Positions 35,754 to 47,083 of a stretch of DNA of 64,000 nucleotides are shown one piece after another; positions within the stretch are counted from its first letter, which is position 1; every line of letters starts with the position of its first letter. The stretch comes from Zingiber officinale (lineage: Eukaryota; Streptophyta; Magnoliopsida; Zingiberales; Zingiberaceae), in contig NC_055992.1 in the NCBI RefSeq assembly GCF_018446385.1, forward strand, positions 99,342,947 through 99,406,946, read 5' to 3'. The translations under genes and the position numbers were made by a program. The notes beneath the pieces are model-generated. The model saw only the letters and a program-made list of their open reading frames with translations. It searched no databases and was not told the DNA's origin.

Positions 35754-37309
35754 ACAGTTGAGAAAGCTTTGAGCAGCTTAGTTAGAAAAGAATGGAAAGT
35801 TGCAATGGATGAAGAAATGGAGTCAATAAGAAAGAATTAAGTTTGGGATTTAGTTGATCTTCCTCCGGGCCGAAGGACTATTGGGAATAAGTGGATTCTC
35901 AAAGTAAAAAGGAAAGCAGATGAATCGATTAATCGATACAAACCTCGATTGGTTGCAAAAGGATATACCCAAATGGAGGGTATTGACTTTGAAGAGACAT
36001 TCTCCCCAGTTATGAAGTTTGTGTCAATAGGTGTCATCCAAGCTATAGTAGCACACTATGACATGGAATTACATCAGATGGATGTAAAAACGGCTTTCCT
36101 TAATGGTAATCTTGACGAATAAATCTATATGGTACAACCAGAAGGTTATGTTGCTGAAGGCCAAGAGAAAAGAGTATGTAGATTTTGGAAGTCTATATAT
36201 GGGCTAAAGCAAGCATCAAGACAATGGAACATAAGATTTAATGAAGTAATATTATCTTATGGTTTCGAAATGATCAATGAGGATCATTGTGTTTACCTAA
36301 AAAAAGAAAAAGGAAAGCTTGTCATTTTATCATTATATGTTGATGATATGTTAATAGCTTGAAGTGACATAAAGAGTGTGATAGAAATCAAAAGTTGGCT
36401 TTCATCACAATTTGACATAATAGATATGGGAGAAGCAGAGTACATCTTAGGAGTGAAGATCGTTAGAGACCGATCAAAGAGGCTTTTGGGTTTGTCTCAA
36501 GAAGCTTATATCACTAAGATGCTGCAACACTTCAATATGTTAGATTGCAATATTGAACAGATGTCTATAGCAAAAGGTATTGTTTTGAGCAAAAGTATGT
36601 ATCCCAAGACTCCTGAGGAAATAGCCGAAATGAAGAAAAAATCATATGCCAGTGCTATTGGTAGTTTGATGTACACTATGTTGTGTACTCGTCCCGATAT
36701 AAGCTATGTTGTTGGTTTAGTTAGTCGTTTCTAGTCAAACCCAGGATCGAGACACTGGAAAGCGGTGAAGAGGATATTCAGATATCTTAAAGGAACAACT
36801 GATTATTGCCTCTGTTTCCACGGATCAGATATGAGCCTAAGTGGCTACTCAGATGCAGATTGGGCAGGGACCTTGATGACAGAAAATCCACATTTGGCTA
36901 TGTCTTCTTGCTGAATGGTGGTGCCATCTCATGGAACAGCAAGAAGTAGGCTTGTGTAGCCTTGTCGACAATGGAAGCTGAGTATGTGGCTTGTGCAGCG
37001 ACTGTACAAGAGGCTGTCTGGCTAAAAAGGTTCCTGAAGCATCTGAAGATTGCTGAGGATAGTGGGAGTCCTGTTACTGTGTACTGTGACAGTCAAGCTG
37101 TGATAGCTTTTTCCAAGGATCACAAATATCACAGCAAAGGCAAGCATATAGAAATTAATTATAATTTTGTAAGGGACATTATTGACAAGAAAAAGGTTAT
37201 TCTTGAGTACATCCCTACACGAAATATGCTTGTTGATCCTTTTACTAAGACATTGACTAAAGAGTCATTTCATGGGCATGTGAAGTCTTTGGGACTTCGA
37301 AGAATGTAA
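35754..37309 (+). pseudogene. RT and RNase H part of the outer copia pol
   Basis: Continues the polyprotein: WDLVDLPPGRRTIGNKW, MDVKTAFLNGNLDE, RFWKSIYGLKQASRQW, LYVDDML (the intact RT catalytic YVDD, near 36340), DADWAG and STMEAEYVA (RNase H), ending at TAA 37307-37309. Stops occur near 35838, 36120, 36361, 36732 and 36947. Near 36869 one G is missing from a G run (GCAGGGACC), which shifts frame in the RNase H domain. Most stops are explained by single C-to-T or G-to-T changes. Confidence 0.88.
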
Positions 37310-38655
37310 CAATTGTAAAGATATTTTGATAAATGAAAAATGCCATGATCTATTCAGTGTATATGTCTTGGTTACATTCGAATAAAAGTCTCGATAAGCA
37401 TGTTGGCAGATTGGGATTGGTCCACTCACATGGATAATCATCTCTATTTGTTAAGTACGAATAGAAGTAAGACTGTTGCTTATGGGATAGCTTATGTAGC
37501 TGTGAATAGAGACATACTCATAAGTTAAAGTCGTTGTAATATTTGTGTCAAGATGAGATCATTTGTGTAATGATTGGAGTAAATGCACCCACCATTTACT
37601 GAATCTTCTTAAAGCCAGATTAGAATTCATATGTTGAATTCAGGATTATACATTGGGAATGTCTAGATCGAAATCTGTACGATGTTAAATTTGGGAAAAA
37701 CATGCGCTCTTTTTGGTAAAGAAAATAACAACGTAGCATGTGATTCATACCACATGTGCTATGGCGACAAGAAGGGTAGTAGGAGAATGGATCTTTGCTT
37801 CTCTACTATGTGAGACCCTTGAGATTATAAGTTAATCTCGATTTTACCCTAAGTGACTATTTAGCTATCTACTTGAAGTTCTGATCAGTGTCTGCTACTT
37901 TAGCATGTTTCCTATTAGCTATGGATGATTCGGTTTATGGAGCATAACTAGGAAAGCGACTGATTAGAATGAATGGATTCTAGCTAAAAAAGAAGATTAA
38001 GATTGATTTACATCTGCGACATTTATTCACTGGTACCGGTTACATTTTTAGTTCAGTACATAAAATGTAATTGTGAATAATTTGTTTGATTGGAGATGTT
38101 GAACATGCTCTTAACATATGATCAATATGAGGGATTAGATATGTTCATGATGATGTAAATAATTTAATCTGGGGTAAAGCAAGTCATTTATGTCTTTGAT
38201 TCGTTCTATGGACATTTATGTCTCTGATTTGTTCTATGGAGCAACTAAGTAAGGTGTGACAATCTTCTTAGCAAATGAATGCTCACTGTGCTTGCTGTCG
38301 CATGAACCATTTTCCTTAATGTATGAAATGGATGTTCTTATTTGGTCTTTGTGACTAAATTTTGCTCTGGTCTTTGTAACTTGATCCTCATAAAGTCTAC
38401 GTGACTTATTTGGTCTTTGTGACTAAATTTTGCTCTGGTCTTCGTGACTTGATCCTCATAAAGTCTTCGTGATTTATTTGGTCTTTGTGACTAAATTTTG
38501 CTCTGGTCTTCGTGACTTGATCCTCATAAAGTCTATATGACTTATTTAGTCTTTGAGACTAATTTCGCTCTAGTCTTCGTGACTTGATCACCTTGTAGTC
38601 TATGTGATTGACATGGTCTATGTGACCATATGGATTGACTTGGACGAGTGGGAGA
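37310..38655 (+). other. Region between pol and 3' LTR of the outer element, with a purine tract
   Basis: 1.3 kb without an open frame of note. It ends in the polypurine tract GAGTGGGAGA at 38646-38655, directly before the 3' LTR, the plus-strand primer site. Confidence 0.7.
38339..38611 (+). repeat. 68-bp tandem repeat, four copies, before the 3' LTR
   Basis: Each unit has TTTGGTCTTTGTGACTAAAT, then CTCTGGTCTTCGTGACTTG, then ATCCTCATAAAGTCT. The three left units are nearly identical; the fourth is diverged. Confidence 0.85.
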
Positions 38656-39071
38656 TGTTGGACGTTTAGGCGTTACTAGAGACGAAAGGGTTCGTCCCTT
38701 TCGTTGCTGCAAACTGATGTTTGCTGCAAACGCCAGGGAGACGAAGGGGTGTCCTTTCCCCTTCGTCTTCCTCAGCCTTCTTATTTAAGGTGCGTCCAAG
38801 CACAGATCCGATGGGGAGGTGAAGAGCGAGAAAGTGATCAAGGTTATCAGAGGAGCAGCAGAGGTGATCGTGTGCGAGTAAAGGGAGAATATCCGTAGGT
38901 TGGGATTTGGCTCGTGAACCTTGAAGCGCTTTCCGGCAGCTCCATGATCGCGCTTCCGACAGCGGCAATCTCTTCATCGATTTGTGTCTTCAGTTGCGGT
39001 TCTTCGGGAGATCACTGTGAGTGGTTACCGCTTTATTTAGGTTTAGTTTCATGCTCTCAAAACTACCCACA
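38656..39071 (+). repeat. 3' LTR of the outer copia element
   Basis: 416 bp, the same length as the 5' LTR, followed by target copy CCACC. Confidence 0.92.
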
Positions 39072-39257
39072 CCACCAAGATACAATATCAATTTTGACAC
39101 ACATTATATAAAGAGCTTAATACAATTACATCTATAATGAGAGACAACTGCCTTTAGGGCGTAGCACACATGGTGGGCACATAGTATCTCTAACCTAATG
39201 ATCAAGGGTCGATTCTCAAGAACTGAAAACCTAAGATTTATTCCACCATTATAGTTA

Positions 39258-39460
39258 AGGGTGAGCATTCGGTTAATTTGATATTATTTTTGTATAAATT
39301 TTTTTATTGTTATTTTAAACAAATTTAGTTAATTCGGTATTAACTGAAATAACCGATTCGGTTAATTCAGTTTTAATAAAACTTTGATTTGATTCGGTAC
39401 ACTAAATCGGTTTTCGGTTAATTCGGTTAATTCTATAAATTAACCGAATGTTCACCCCTA
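39258..39460. mobile_element. 203-bp MITE with 10-bp target duplication ATTATAGTTA
   Basis: Ends AGGGTGAGCATTCGGTTAAT and ATTAACCGAATGTTCACCCC are imperfect inverted repeats. ATTATAGTTA lies on both sides (39248-39257 and 39461-39470). No coding. A non-autonomous DNA transposon; duplication length suggests hAT or Mutator affinity. Confidence 0.82.
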
Positions 39461-39470
39461 ATTATAGTTA

Positions 39471-39723
39471 TTAAACGTTGAGAGTATAATCTAATTTAAC
39501 ATTCTACCAGTCATGAGATGATAGTTATCTTCAAACATATTATGGTCTTAATATATACCATTTATTTATGAAAAAATATAAATTTAATTACAATTATTTC
39601 AATTTGATTAAAATCAAATCCGTATAAGAAGCTGTGACTATAACTCTTATAATAGTTTTTAAGGACATAATTATTATAATATTATAATAATTATAGTCAT
39701 AATCGTGTATACGCGCTCCCACA
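39471..39723. other. AT-rich DNA between the MITE and the CACTA element
   Basis: I see no gene or clear repeat apart from AATTATTATAATATTATAAT-type AT runs. Confidence 0.4.
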
Positions 39724-39829
39724 TACTACAAAAAAAAATTAGATTACAGATTACCCAATGGTCTTTTTCAATGGAAACATATTTCCATCCAGAAAACACG
39801 GATATGAAATAAAAATCCTAACATTACTG

Positions 39830-39990
39830 ACGAAATCATTATTCCGTCGATAATACCTATTAGGGATTACCGACGAAATAAAGATTCCGTCGGTAGGTTT
39901 AATGTATTACCATTAAAATTATGATTCTGTCAGTAATCCATGGTATTATCGACGAAATCTTGATTCCGTCTGTAATCCCAATTACTAGGG
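39830..39990 (+). repeat. CACTA subterminal repeats (ATTCCGTCGGTAAT type)
   Basis: ACGAAAT...ATTCCGTCGATAA recurs four to five times at about 45-base spacing with variations (ATTCCGTCGGTAGG, ATTCTGTCAGTAAT, ATTCCGTCTGTAAT). Arrays like this bind the TNPA-type protein in En/Spm elements. Confidence 0.65.
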
Positions 39991-40124
39991 CATTTATCCC
40001 CGCCCAAATCTCCACTCACAGACGCACGTGGAATTCTTCCCAAATCTCCTCTGACTCTGGCAATTCCTCGGTAAATCCTCTCCTCCCCTTCTCTCCCTCT
40101 TCTCGATGTTGGCGGTGACTAGCG

Positions 40125-40315
40125 ACTGATATAGCACACGGCTGGTGGCTGTACGGGCCGCAACATGCAACTGGCGGCTGTTTCGGCCACTAACACGCAA
40201 CTAGCGGCTGTTTCAGCCACCAACACGCAACTAGCAGCTTTTCCAACCGCCAGCACGTGACTAGCAGCTGCGTCGGCCGCCAGCACGCAGCTGTGCTGGC
40301 CACCAGCACATGGTT
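40125..40315 (+). repeat. GC-rich tandem repeat, about 33-bp unit
   Basis: Units of the type CAACTAGCGGCTGTTTCAGC followed by CACCAACACG repeat about five times. It lies in what would be the 5' untranslated part of the CACTA element. Confidence 0.7.
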
Positions 40316-41106
40316 GGAGAGATTTACAATTGATATCTTCTCATTTTTCTAATTTATTGCTGATTGAATATGAAAATTTGTTGAATTCATGATGATATTA
40401 CTTGTCTATGGTCATAATCTTTGCTAAAATTTGATGTGTGCTCATTGAATGCATGGAAATACTTGAAATTTAGAAGGTTTGTGTGGGTCATAAAAAAAAA
40501 GTAAAACTTCATGATATTTTTGGATTTCTTATACTTTTATACTTTAAGATTATGAAAATTAGATGAGTTATAAGGATCGAACAGATAAAAATGAAAACGG
40601 ATTCAATCGGCAAATGAATACTTGTGATAAGACGCATCATGAAAAGTTGTAAATGATTTTACATCTAATATTTGTTAAATTTACTCTATCTTGGACTAGG
40701 ATGTTGACACCCATTAATTATTTTGTTGATTTAGGAGCTTTACAGCTAGCTTAGTCCTGTCGTGGATTTATACTATCTTATTATTATTTGTTATTAATTT
40801 TAGCTCCAATTTTTTTTAGGTATATTGCATTTGCTTCTCTTCTTCAACTATACTACTCATTTTCAGGTATAATTTATTTACATCTAAGATAATTTTAGAC
40901 CTCGTTTCTTTGTTATTTTGTGATTTAAGTTTATATAAACTATAAGTTCAATGTGTCGTTTCAAAAATTATATTTTTAAGTCTCAATAACAACCCATATA
41001 CTTTGTAATAAATTGTATGAAATTATATTTGCATTAGGTGACAATGCCAATGAACAAAGATTGAATATACAATAGATTAGAAAATAGATTTATTAGAAAT
41101 GATTTT

Positions 41107-41237
41107 ATTGCTAAAGTTAAATATTTATGAACTTTACTAAAAATTATCCAGAATGTATGAATGGTGTCGAGTTATGGTGTCCGTGTAATCATTTGTAATA
41201 TAGAAATGGAGCCTTCTGTGATGAGGATATCATGAAA

Positions 41238-41284
<47 letters not shown>

Positions 41285-43414
41285 GATTTTGTGCCAAATT
41301 ACTACAATTGGTATTGTCACGGAGAGCCTTATTTATATGAACCAATTTGATCTTCTGGTGATTCGTCATCTGAGACAACTTTTACTGCGTATAAATTATC
41401 AACTAATGATATTGCAATGCAATCAATGATTCACGATGTGATGAATGTTTCAGTTGATTATTCTAATATCAACATCTGAATATCAACAACTATATGAAAT
41501 ATTAAAAGCTAGTGAAAGAGAAGTGTGGGAAGGTATTCCCTCTGGTCATTTCCAACTATCAGCGACTACAAGGTTATTAAATATGAAAGTAGAACATCAT
41601 TTTTCATAAAGATGTTATGATGACATATATCAATTGATATCAGAGTTGCTTCCTACTGATAACATAATCACTGATAGTTTTTACAGTACAAAGAAATTGG
41701 TTAGTGGTTTAGGTTTATTTGTAGAGAAGATTGATTGTTGTATAAATAACCGCATGATATTTTAGAATGAAGATAACGATCTGAGTGAATGCAAAATCTG
41801 TACACACCCTCGTTATAAGCATGATATTCACATACTAGGGTAGAAGAAGAAAAAAATTGCTTGGAAAGTGTTGTATTATTTTTTGTTAACTGCTATACTT
41901 TAATGCTTGTATATATCTGCTGCTACAGCTTGCCATATGATATGATATTATATGATATGACATTATGAGCATGAGCATAAAGGATGTATAATGTGTCATC
42001 CTTGTAATTCTCATGCATGGAAATATCTTGATGCTGTATTTTTTTTTTGTAATGGAATCACGTAATATGAGATTGGAACTTTCCGCAGATGGATTTTAGT
42101 CATTTAGTCAATCAGGGCATAAATATTCATCTTGGACAGTTATATTAACACCGTATAATTTACCATTATGGATGTGTATGAAAGATAAATTTATGTTCTT
42201 TATTGTGCTTATTCATGGTCTAACCAATCCCAAAAAGAAAATAGATATTTTCTTGTAATCTCTAATTGCTAAGTTAAATGAATTATAGAATTTAGGGTCG
42301 ATGACTTATGATGTTGTAAGTAAAACTAATTTTAGATTTCATACTACATTATTATGGACGATTAGTGATTTTTCAGCATACTCTATGTTGTCATAATGGA
42401 GCATGACTGGAAATTAGCATGCCCACACTGCATGACAAAGTATGATGTATTTTCATTACCTTATAGTGGGAAGGTATCTTGGTGTGATAATCACTGTAAA
42501 ATTTTACCAATTGATCACCCTTTCAAGCGAAATAAAAAAAAAATCTAAATAATGTTGTAGTCAGAAAACCTCCTCTAGTCCATGTTTCAAATGAATAAAT
42601 CATTGAACAAATAGATAGTTATGGATTTCTACCAGTATCTCAATCCGATTTCGATGAGATAAATAAATATATTATTAGGATGTGCAAGTGTGATTGGAAA
42701 AAAAGAGAGTATTTTTTAGGAGCTGTCATATTAGAAGTATCTACTTATTCGATATAATTTAGATGTCATGCATATTGAGAAAAATTTCTTTGATAATATC
42801 TTTAACACTGTGATAAACATGCCTAGAAGAACTAAAAACACTGTAAAATCACATGATAAATTAAAAGAATTAATCAACAGACTAGAGTTGCATCAGAATA
42901 AAATAACCAATAGATTTTCAAAGGCTTATTTTACATTGGACAAAGATGGTAAGCAAACTCTATGTAATTTGTTGAAAGAAATAAATTTTTTAAATGAGTA
43001 TGCCTCAAATATGGATCAATGCATAAACATGAATAAGTTAAAGATGTTTGAAATAAAAAATCATGGTTGTAATGTATTCATTCAAAGACTTATTCTAGTA
43101 GCTTTCCATGACTTACTTCCTCAAAATATTTGGCACGCACTTACAGAATTGAGCCTATTTTTTAGAGATTTGATAGCAAGGTGTATTATAATGGATGATA
43201 TACTTCGGCTAGAAATAAACACTCCTTTCATTTATGTAAGATGGAGCGCATATTTCCACCCAATTTCTTTGATTCAACGGAACATCTACCAATACATTTA
43301 CCATATGAGGCATAAATAGCAAGTCTTGTGCAGTACAAATGAATATATCTATTCGAATGATTTTTGAGAAAATTAAACAAATAATATTCATAACAAAGCA
43401 AGAGTTGAGGGGTA
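41107..43414 (+). pseudogene. CACTA transposase (TNP2-type), left part, frameshifted
   Basis: Blocks in order: MNGVELWCPCNH near 41155 and YNWYCHGEPYLYEP near 41300 (transposase-associated domain); SYFYSTKK-like and CKICTHPRYKHD near 41795; CNSHAWKYLDAVF near 42003; LPLWMCMKDKF near 42165; NPKKKIDIF near 42228; KLACPHCMTKYDVFSLP near 42410 with ILPIDHPFKRN near 42505; then the open frame 42768-43319 starting MHIEKNFFDNI. All match the TNP2 core of plant CACTA elements. Many stops and shifts. The last codons NKARVEG at 43392-43412 continue on the far side of the nested LTR. Confidence 0.82.
41238..41281. repeat. (TA)n microsatellite
   Basis: About 21 TA units interrupt the transposase-associated domain of the CACTA remnant. 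Confidence 0.95.
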
Positions 43415-44439
43415 TGTTGGTTGCTACTCGGAATATCGTACTGGTTCTCCTGTATAAAAATTTTGTACAAGTCCTGAACATTTCCTAACAACCTATTGTG
43501 TTCTTTAGAAATTAAATTTGGAATCACAAATAGAACTTAACATTATTGATTCCAAATTCAACTTATCTGTTCTTAGAAGTTTAGATTTGGATCGCAAATG
43601 ATACTTAACATTATTAATCCAAATCCACCTATGTTACAAATTCAATTAAATATTTATTTCAGAGATCAGCTTCCAGGTTAAATATGACGAGGCACTAGGC
43701 CTTCTTGGGTATGGGAGCATCCACCACTTCCTAGATAAAGCCTTTCAACGGAATTCAATATTTAATCTCCTTATAGTAACCCTAGGTTTAATCATTAAGA
43801 ACAATCGAATCATAAGATCGAAAAACCAAAAGAAACACAAAGTCGAATCAAAAATCCGAAACTTAGAATCGTTAGCCTATTGTGTTTGGTATTTCAAAAT
43901 CTAAACAAAAGTATGAACTAGTTATGATGCGGAAACTAATAACTAGTTATACCTTTTATAGCTTATAGACCTCACGATCTTCTGTCGTATTCCTCTTCTT
44001 ATCTCGGATGTCGTGTGGGCGACGATCTACCGAAACGAGAATCCACCCAAGCGTCCTTCTTCTCCTTGCAAGTTTCGACCACCAACAATCTCCTAGAGAT
44101 GAAGAACTTCAGCCACCAACCAAGCTTCAAGGGATGCTAGGAAACAATACCTCCTATCTCTTCTTCTTCTCCAAGCAAAATTCGGTCACTAAGATCTCTC
44201 CAAGAAGATGATGATGTTGACCACTTAAGAAGAAGAATAGGGGAAGAGGAAGAAGAGAGGGCCGACCACCACAAGGAAGAGAGGAATAATAGAAGATATA
44301 TTGTTATGAGATGAAGCATCTCTACCCTCTCTTTTATATTCCTTGGTCTTGGCAAATAAGGAAAGTTTTAATTAAAACTTCCTTAATTTCCTTGCCAATG
44401 AAAAGGAAAATTTAATTAAAAATTCCTTTTATTTATTAA

Positions 44440-46759
44440 TGTAACGCCTGAAAATTCTCAAATTATTTTTAGAAATATTCTATGATTTTTCTGGAATTTT
44501 TAGATATTTTTCCGGAATTTTCCGAGTAGCGGAAGCAGCAAAAATAAATAGAACCGCAAAATAGCTTAGACGGGAATCGAACCCGAGACCTATGATTTAG
44601 GGATAATGTTAGTAACCGGTTGAACCCAGCAGGGCCGTGCTGAAAGGAAAGGGAATCAATTATATTTGTAATTGGTTTGGCCGAGTTAATTATTTAGTAT
44701 AAATAGGAAAACATAAGTTGGTTTGGGTTATTTTGTGTTGGTTCGGCAACTCATCCTCACCCTAGCCCTCATGCCGACTCCTCCTCCTCCTCTTCCTCAC
44801 GCACGGCACACCAAGCCCCAAGGGCCAAGGGAACTTCTTCCGGCGACGACTCCACCACGAAAAAGGTTCTTCTCCGCGAGAGGAACGTGAAGACGCTAGT
44901 GGATCGTCGAGAGGATCGTTTCCATCGGAAAACCAGCGATTTGAATCGTAAGAAATTTCGAATAGGAGGTAAGAAACCCCTCACCTGCAGTATAATAGCT
45001 CCGTTTGGTTTTCTACGCATTAGTTTTAGCTATATGCAGGTTTTTTCGGCACATAGGGTGTGTTTAAACCCTCCTCGAGGATTAGGGATCTAGTTGAGCA
45101 CCTCTAGATGGGCCGGACACGTTGGTCTCCTTTAGTTGGAGATTCTAGACGTTGTCGGGTGCCTAGAGGTGATCTCCCTATTAGAGGAGAGAGTTGGAGC
45201 ACACCAAGTGTTCGGTAAAATGTTAGTGTAGCTAAATACCACCTCAGTTATGTTTAATAGCTCAGTTAAATGCATTAGGAGCATTTAAAACAGCACATTA
45301 GTTTAGTTCAGTTTATGGGACTACGGTCCAATGGGTGGGCTCCCACAGTCGCCTCTAGGTTCAGATAACCTAGCTCTAGGTTCAGATAACCTAGAAACAG
45401 CAAGTTAAAACAGTTAGCTATATTCAGTATTTTATTTTCAGTGGCACTGTACTGGATCAGATATCCATTGGGTTGGACTCCCACAGTCGTCCCTAGGTTT
45501 AGATAACCTAGTTAACCCTACTAAATTCGGGACTTGCAAACCCGGGTCTAGTTAGGGATGCGCGCACAGCAAGTACAGTTGCCGGGCCCAAACAACATGA
45601 TTACTATTTTCACTTATTATGATATTAGCTTTCAAACTCTTAATCTAATCCAGTGATTATAGTTTAAGATCAGTTTTAGCGCAGTTCAGTTTCAGTTCAG
45701 TATCATGCTCCAGTTTAGTTTTTCCCTGTGAATATGCATGATAACTTTATGTGCAGTTGTTATACATGTTTTTATGTTCCGGTTTAGATATGCCATGATT
45801 GTATGCTTATATGCCATGCCATGCTAGTTTATTCAGTATATCCAGCATATGTTTTAAACAGCATGATTTAAAATCATATTTGCATCGTTGCATGTTTTTG
45901 TGAGGTAGATGGTTTCTTACTAAGCTTTAAGCTTACAGATACTATTTTTCCTTATACTGCAGATAAAGGTAAAGGAAAGATGGACTAGCAGAGGGAGCTG
46001 GAGGACAATGCAAAGGATGGTGTGTGTGGCAGGAACTGGAATAAAAGACCTTGGAGAGTTTAGCAAATTAGAAACTAGTTCTTCCTTAAGACATTTTCTT
46101 ATACTTTGCTTTTAGGCATTTCTAGTAGTTAAAGGTTATGAGTTGATGAACCATGCTCCATGTCATGTTGGAATGTTAGCTATAGGTTATTGGAATGTTT
46201 ATTATGCATTAGTTAGTTGTTATGTGAGATCTTTGGCACGCATCAGTGCTGAAATCAGAGTTTCTGATATGAAATCAGAAACCCTGATCGGTCAGCCGAC
46301 CGATCAGGAATGGGGTTGCGCCACTGGATCGGTCAGCCGACCGATCCAGACTAAACACTGAGGTGCACTGATCGGTCTACCGACCGATCAGGGTGCTCCT
46401 GGATCGATCGGTAGACCGATCCAGCTGCATACAGAAGCTATGGATCGGTCAACCGACCGATCCAGTGTCTCCTTCCGTGCCAGTATCAAGCTGGATCGAT
46501 CCCTGGATCGATCCAACAGCCCAATCGATCCATGGATCGATTGGAATGCTTGATTACAGCTAGCAAGTCATCCGGGAGGCATAGATTGTCTTCCCTAGCA
46601 TGTGTACAATTATTAGGTACATGTAGAGCGTTCAGTTTCAGCGTTCCCAGCAATTAGATTAGGAAAAAATTCAAATTAGATCAGTTTCCCGCATAGTTAG
46701 TACAACAGCAACTGTAGCGATTCGCCTTACAGCCTAGTAGTAGAAGGCGGGTCGTTACA
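44440..46759 (+). mobile_element. Solo LTR (Ty3/gypsy type), 2320 bp, TSD ATTAA
   Basis: TGTAACGCC at the start and GGGTCGTTACA at the end, flanked by ATTAA (44435-44439 and 46760-46764). Long LTRs with TGTAACGCC/GGCGTTACA ends are typical of plant Tekay/Del-like gypsy elements. Inserted in the reverse-oriented copia LTR. Open frames on both strands within it are not recognisable genes. Confidence 0.88.
46282..46546. repeat. Array of GATCGGTC/GATCGATC palindromes within the gypsy LTR
   Basis: At least seven inverted repeats in 265 bases. Examples are arms CCTGATCGGTC/GACCGATCAGG around a 4-base centre at 46283-46308, arms CTGGATCGGTC/GACCGATCCAG near 46323, and a perfect 24-base palindrome at 46521-46544 (half-site CCAATCGATCCA). 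Confidence 0.9.
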
Positions 46760-47083
46760 ATTAATGTGGTCGACCCCTACAAATCTTCCAAAAAAGGAAA
46801 GTTTTAAACATAAAATTAAAACTTCCTAATTTGTTTTCAGAAATTTTTAAAATAAAAATTTCTCTTTAAAAATTTCCTTCATGGTTGGTTATAAAAGGAA
46901 ACTTTTATAAATTAAAATCTCTCTATTAAAATATGTGGATGATTACAATAAGGAAAGTTTTCTCTAAAATTAAAATCTTTCTTTCTATATACAAATAAGG
47001 AAAGATATCAAACCTTTCTCTTAATCTTTTGTAGAAACTATAAAAAAAAAATTAATTTTAAAACTCTCTTTTAAAATCATGAG

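Larger units (their letters stand above)
21167..39071 (+). mobile_element. Ty1-copia retrotransposon (outer element), 17.9 kb including a nested element
   Basis: Both LTRs are 416 bp (21167-21582 and 38656-39071), and CCACC flanks the whole element (21162-21166 and 39072-39076). A tRNA-Met-type primer site, gag, protease, integrase, RT and RNase H occur in that order, which defines Ty1-copia. Removing the nested element (23186-32892 plus one TGCTA) leaves about 8.2 kb. The LTRs differ at a modest number of positions, mainly transitions, so the insertion is not recent. All major reading frames carry stops, so it is dead as found. Confidence 0.93.

Noticed and set aside
41172..41429. Open frames on both strands with Tyr-Ile repeats
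   Set aside because: They are translations of a (TA)n microsatellite; the true reading here is the CACTA transposase-associated domain.
42768..43319. Possible independent host gene (183-codon frame starting MHIEKNFFDNI)
   Set aside because: It is one open piece of the decayed CACTA TNP2 transposase, continuous in homology with frames before it and with 50663-50713 after the nested LTR.
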